From the NCBI RefSeq assembly GCF_011440395.1, contig NZ_JAAOIX010000001.1:620001-684000 (forward strand): a stretch of DNA of 64,000 nt. Reading direction: 5' to 3'. This document shows positions 61,177 to 64,000 of this stretch, in pieces (position 1 is the first letter of the stretch; the number at the start of each line of letters is the position of its first letter). A program made the position numbers and the translations under genes. This DNA comes from Pseudomaricurvus alcaniphilus. Its GTDB lineage: Bacteria; Pseudomonadota; Gammaproteobacteria; Pseudomonadales; Cellvibrionaceae. The notes under the pieces are model-generated. The model was not told the DNA's origin. It made no database searches and was given only the letters and a program-made list of their open reading frames with translations.

Positions 61177-63576
61177 TCACCTCCCTGTGCTCGGGCGTTC
61201 CTGAATGGGTGAACTGCGACCGGCAGCAACCGCCACTGCCTGCAACAAGCTGCTGCGGCGAATAAAATAGTCTTCCAGCAACACACAATCGCTGGACTGC
61301 AGCCTGGCATTATGGCGCCGGCCGCGAGTGATCACCAGGCGCCGCAGGTCGGCGCAAGCCTCGCGCTCACCACTGGGTAGCAACCCACTCCCTGCCGCGG
61401 CTTGCGCCGCGACGGCAGCCTCCGCCCCGTCGCCAACCAGGCCGGAATAGTGAATCTCCACCGCCGGGCGGCTTAAGCTCTTGCCAATACAGCTGCGCAC
61501 CTCGCTTGCATCCAGCACCTGGTGCACACGCGCGCCAGCGTGGGTGAGATAAGTCACCAAAGTACGGTTACAGTCCCCATCGCGGCCGACCAGGATGCAA
61601 TCCAGTTGGTTCAGGTCCAGCGCGGAATTTGGGGCCGTATCCGCTGCGGCCTGCAGCGGCAAAATCACGGTAAAGGTCGACCCTGAGCCCTCCTCACTCT
61701 GTACCTGGATACCCCCACCGAGCAATTCCGCCAGGTGCTTGCAAATGGCGAGACCGAGACCGGCACCTCCGAAGCGCCGGGTGGTAGAGGCGTCTGCCTG
61801 GGTAAAGGCGTTAAACAGCTCGGGCATGGCTTCCGGCGCGATGCCAACCCCGTTATCCCTGATGCAGAAGACCAGGTTTCTGCGAGTGTTGGAGTCCCTC
61901 TCGACACTGATATCCACCCGCCCCCTGTGCTTTACCGGCCAGCTGCAAAACTTCACTGCGTTACCGACCAGGTTGAAAAGCACCTGCCGCAACCGGGTGG
62001 GGTCCGACCATACTTGCCGCGGCAGAGTGGGATCAACAAACAAATTGAGCACCACTCCGCCCTCCTCTGCCGTCGACGCCAACGCGTCACAGACGCCTTC
62101 GACCAGTTCGGGCACGTTCACCACGGCCCGCTCGAGCTCCATGTGACCGGCCTCAATTCTGGAGAAATCCAGCACATTATCAATGATCCGCAGCAGCGAC
62201 AGCGACGAGTCCCGAATCGTACCGACCACCTGCACCTGGTCATCCTCCAGCGGCGTCTGGGCCAGCTCGTCGATCATGCCCAACACACCGTTCATCGGCG
62301 TGCGAACCTCATGGCTCATCATCGCCAGAAAGGCGCTCTTGGCTTGTAACGCTGTCTCAACCTGGGCTTTCGCCTCGGCCAACTGCCGGTTGGTCGCGGT
62401 CAGCTCGGCAGTACGCTCCTCAACCCGCAAGGCCAGGCTGGCGCGTTCGCTTTCGACCGCGGCCCCCATTTTGTTGCCCCCGGCATCATAGAGGGGCTCA
62501 CCACTGGCCAGCACATACCTCGGCCTGTGCCCCTTGCGCACGATGCTTATCTCGACGCCGCGTACGCATTCGCCGCGAAATGCTCGCATCAGGGGTATCC
62601 GCTCTTCACTTAACGGGGTGACACCATCGGCCTCATACAAATCGTAAAAATCCGACCATTGGTCCGGGGCGACCCTGGCCGGATCCAGCCCGTGCCATTC
62701 CCGGGCGGCCTGATTAAATAAAACCAAGCGCCCATTTTCATCGCAAGCAACCACCCCTTCAGCCAGGTTTTCCAGCAGGTGCCGGGCCAGTTCCTGCTGC
62801 CGGTGCAACTCAACCTCAGCCTGCACCCGCTCGGTGATATCATGCCCCTGCACAATGCACACCGGCTTGTCACTGTTCAGCACCTCGCTGATGTACAGAG
62901 TAGCGACAGCTTCCGAACCATTTTTATTGCGCAAGCACATCTTCTCCTGCACACCGGTGCCGAATTCGCCCGCCGGGTTGTGCGCGCCCCACCATTCGCC
63001 CTCCGCCACAAAGAGCTCGGCAATGTTCATTGCCATGTATTCTTCGCGCGTGTACCCGTAGAGCTCAATGGCTGCGTTGTTGACAGCGGTGAAGCGGCCA
63101 GCCTGCGTATCGCAGGTCCACATGGGCATGGGATTGTGGTCAAACAAGTCCCGGTAGCGGCGTTCATTGTCTGCCAACTCCAGTGTTCGCTGTTGCGCTT
63201 CTTGCTCCAGCCTGGTGTTGGCCATTTCCACCGCGTGGCTGGTCTGGCTCCCTGAACTGCCATAGCTGCGGTCGGCGCGGTTGCGGACCGTCGAGCGCAG
63301 CATATAGAGCAACGGCAGCCCTGCCCCCAAAAGCGCCAGCATCAGCAAAGGCAAATATGAACCCGCTGCGGTGAGCGACCACCAGGCAGCGCTGGCATTT
63401 GCTCCCCCGCTGACCAGCAGCCAGCACATACCCACCAGGACAACCAGCGCAGCGCCGGGTGAAACTGACCGCAAAAGCTGCCGCCGTTGCCCGCGACCAG
63501 CTCCCGGATTCCCTCGAACCCGGGCGCTGCCAGCACAGGCTGGCGATCTTGTGCGCAATACCCATAAAGTATTCAC
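61177..63576 (-). CDS. hybrid-type PAS sensor histidine kinase
   Basis: A 799-residue membrane kinase. Two N-terminal helices (about 41-57 and 73-94), PAS1 (about 137-255), PAS2 (about 260-370), a coiled coil, then HisKA with His422 in SHEVRTPMNG and HATPase with DNGVGIAPEA and GAGLGLAICKHLAELLGG. A C-terminal region (about 665-760) resembles a receiver domain but lacks a clear phosphoacceptor, so it may be a degenerate one. I start at the GTG at 63576, 4 nt after TAAGG; upstream of it the open frame only reads the EAL gene out of frame. Confidence 0.88.
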   Translation of the reverse strand: MNTLWVLRTRSPACAGSARVRGNPGAGRGQRRQLLRSVSPGAALVVLVGMCWLLVSGGANASAAWWSLTAAGSYLPLLMLALLGAGLPLLYMLRSTVRNRADRSYGSSGSQTSHAVEMANTRLEQEAQQRTLELADNERRYRDLFDHNPMPMWTCDTQAGRFTAVNNAAIELYGYTREEYMAMNIAELFVAEGEWWGAHNPAGEFGTGVQEKMCLRNKNGSEAVATLYISEVLNSDKPVCIVQGHDITERVQAEVELHRQQELARHLLENLAEGVVACDENGRLVLFNQAAREWHGLDPARVAPDQWSDFYDLYEADGVTPLSEERIPLMRAFRGECVRGVEISIVRKGHRPRYVLASGEPLYDAGGNKMGAAVESERASLALRVEERTAELTATNRQLAEAKAQVETALQAKSAFLAMMSHEVRTPMNGVLGMIDELAQTPLEDDQVQVVGTIRDSSLSLLRIIDNVLDFSRIEAGHMELERAVVNVPELVEGVCDALASTAEEGGVVLNLFVDPTLPRQVWSDPTRLRQVLFNLVGNAVKFCSWPVKHRGRVDISVERDSNTRRNLVFCIRDNGVGIAPEAMPELFNAFTQADASTTRRFGGAGLGLAICKHLAELLGGGIQVQSEEGSGSTFTVILPLQAAADTAPNSALDLNQLDCILVGRDGDCNRTLVTYLTHAGARVHQVLDASEVRSCIGKSLSRPAVEIHYSGLVGDGAEAAVAAQAAAGSGLLPSGEREACADLRRLVITRGRRHNARLQSSDCVLLEDYFIRRSSLLQAVAVAAGRSSPIQERPSTGR

Positions 63577-63580
63577 GACC

Positions 63581-63931
63581 TTACTTCCGGGTCTCGCAGA
63601 ACTCGATAAATTTCTGCCGGGGTAGCGGCCTGGACACGTAGTTCCCCTGTACCATGGGGCACCCGGCTTTGCGCAAAGCCAACCAGTCGGCACCGGTTTC
63701 CACGACTTCGGCCACCGCAACAATACCCAGCCGCCGGGCGATATCAATGGTTGATTCAACGATGGTGCGCGCCTCCCGTGTCTGGTGCATATTGCGGATA
63801 AAACTGCGGTCAATCTTGATCTCGGTAAAAGCCACCCGCCCCAGCTGCGCCATGCTGGCAAAGTCGGTGCCAAAATCATCAATCGCGAGGCCAAAGCCGC
63901 GCACACTATACCGCGCCAGATTAGTCTCCAT
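63581..63931 (-). pseudogene. EAL-domain fragment (half a phosphodiesterase domain)
   Basis: The frame from 63931 encodes only the second half of an EAL domain: GFGLAIDDFGTDFASMAQLGRVAFTEIKIDRSFI, VAEVVETGADWL and PMVQGNYVSRPLP. The EAL motif and first metal ligands are missing, and stop codons occur in the same frame just upstream (63932-64000). A different frame there reads AIEVVRELVSVSHCSHCEE and stops at 63942. A frameshift or truncation is likely, though the true gene may extend beyond the window. DDFGT has D where G is usual after it. It is 4 bp from the kinase start. Confidence 0.6.
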
Positions 63932-64000
63932 GACGTCGTTACTCCTCGCAGTGGCTGCAGTGGCTCACGGACACCAACTCTCTCACCACCTCGATGGCTT

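Noticed and set aside
61177-63906. 909-aa version of the sensor kinase
   Set aside because: The first 110 residues read the EAL fragment out of frame (MCAALASRLMILAPTLPAW). The GTG at 63576 after the EAL stop is the better start.

Overview
The window reads as a chromosomal segment of a GC-rich gammaproteobacterium, most likely a marine or soil relative of the Cellvibrionales. The evidence is gene content: gammaproteobacterial Ffh, FklB, SlyD, HrpB, MtfA, RimK, MltF, an SrmB-type helicase, a single-polypeptide PurL, and a wax ester synthase/DGAT. The exact genus cannot be fixed from the sequence alone. Most of the window is compact housekeeping DNA on both strands, with short gaps and frequent 4-20 bp gene overlaps.

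Layout. 0-6.4 kb: ffh, a CcsA/YpjD-like membrane protein, a CorB-type CNNM/CBS protein, DUF1289, two Nudix hydrolases and a DUF3135 protein. 6.4-9.3 kb: NIF3-like fragment protein and a serC-serA serine pathway pair. 9.6-14.4 kb: CnoX/YbbN co-chaperone, SrmB-like helicase, MASE1-GGDEF cyclase. 14.4-22.4 kb: fklB, purL, mltF, tadA, DUF1653, ferredoxin. 22.4-29.6 kb: SIMPL protein, DUF3754, YbaN, slyD, yigZ, then an rbgA-hypothetical-DTW-CbiX operon. 29.6-30.6 kb: a gene-free repeat field. 31.3-34.5 kb: Lon-like protease and a UspA-like protein. 35.0-39.6 kb: a three-gene operon of exported proteins centred on a TPR-CHAT protease. 39.7-47 kb: TauE, two lipoproteins, YchJ, PEBP, mtfA, rimK, MarR. 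47.2-56 kb: hrpB, a patatin, and a pcm / spermidine-synthase-like / retropepsin operon. 56-61 kb: a pocket of minisatellite, MITE and other repeats mixed with an MTHFR-like gene, WS/DGAT, an AT-richer outer-membrane protein and tRNA-Arg. 61-64 kb: a hybrid sensor kinase and an EAL fragment.

The most unusual features are at the DNA-structure level. (1) Two ~195 bp elements (29.69-29.85 kb and 30.30-30.45 kb) carry nested, nearly perfect inverted repeats; their inner arms differ between copies but stay perfectly self-complementary, a covariation pattern that implies selection on, or active repair of, a hairpin. (2) Short tandem repeats, repeatedly with a 15-bp period, sit at gene ends and inside genes; ten in-frame copies interrupt the catalytic domain of the isoaspartyl methyltransferase. 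(3) An apparently intact MITE with an 11-bp target duplication lies at 56.55 kb. (4) A 305-bp element with 32-bp terminal inverted repeats supplies the stop codon of the MTHFR-like gene. (5) A 31-bp perfect palindrome takes in the tRNA-Arg 3' end. The best protein-level candidates for an undescribed system are the exported TPR-CHAT operon (35.0-39.6 kb) and the exported Pcm operon (51.6-56.0 kb). No CRISPR array, prophage or intact transposase gene was seen.
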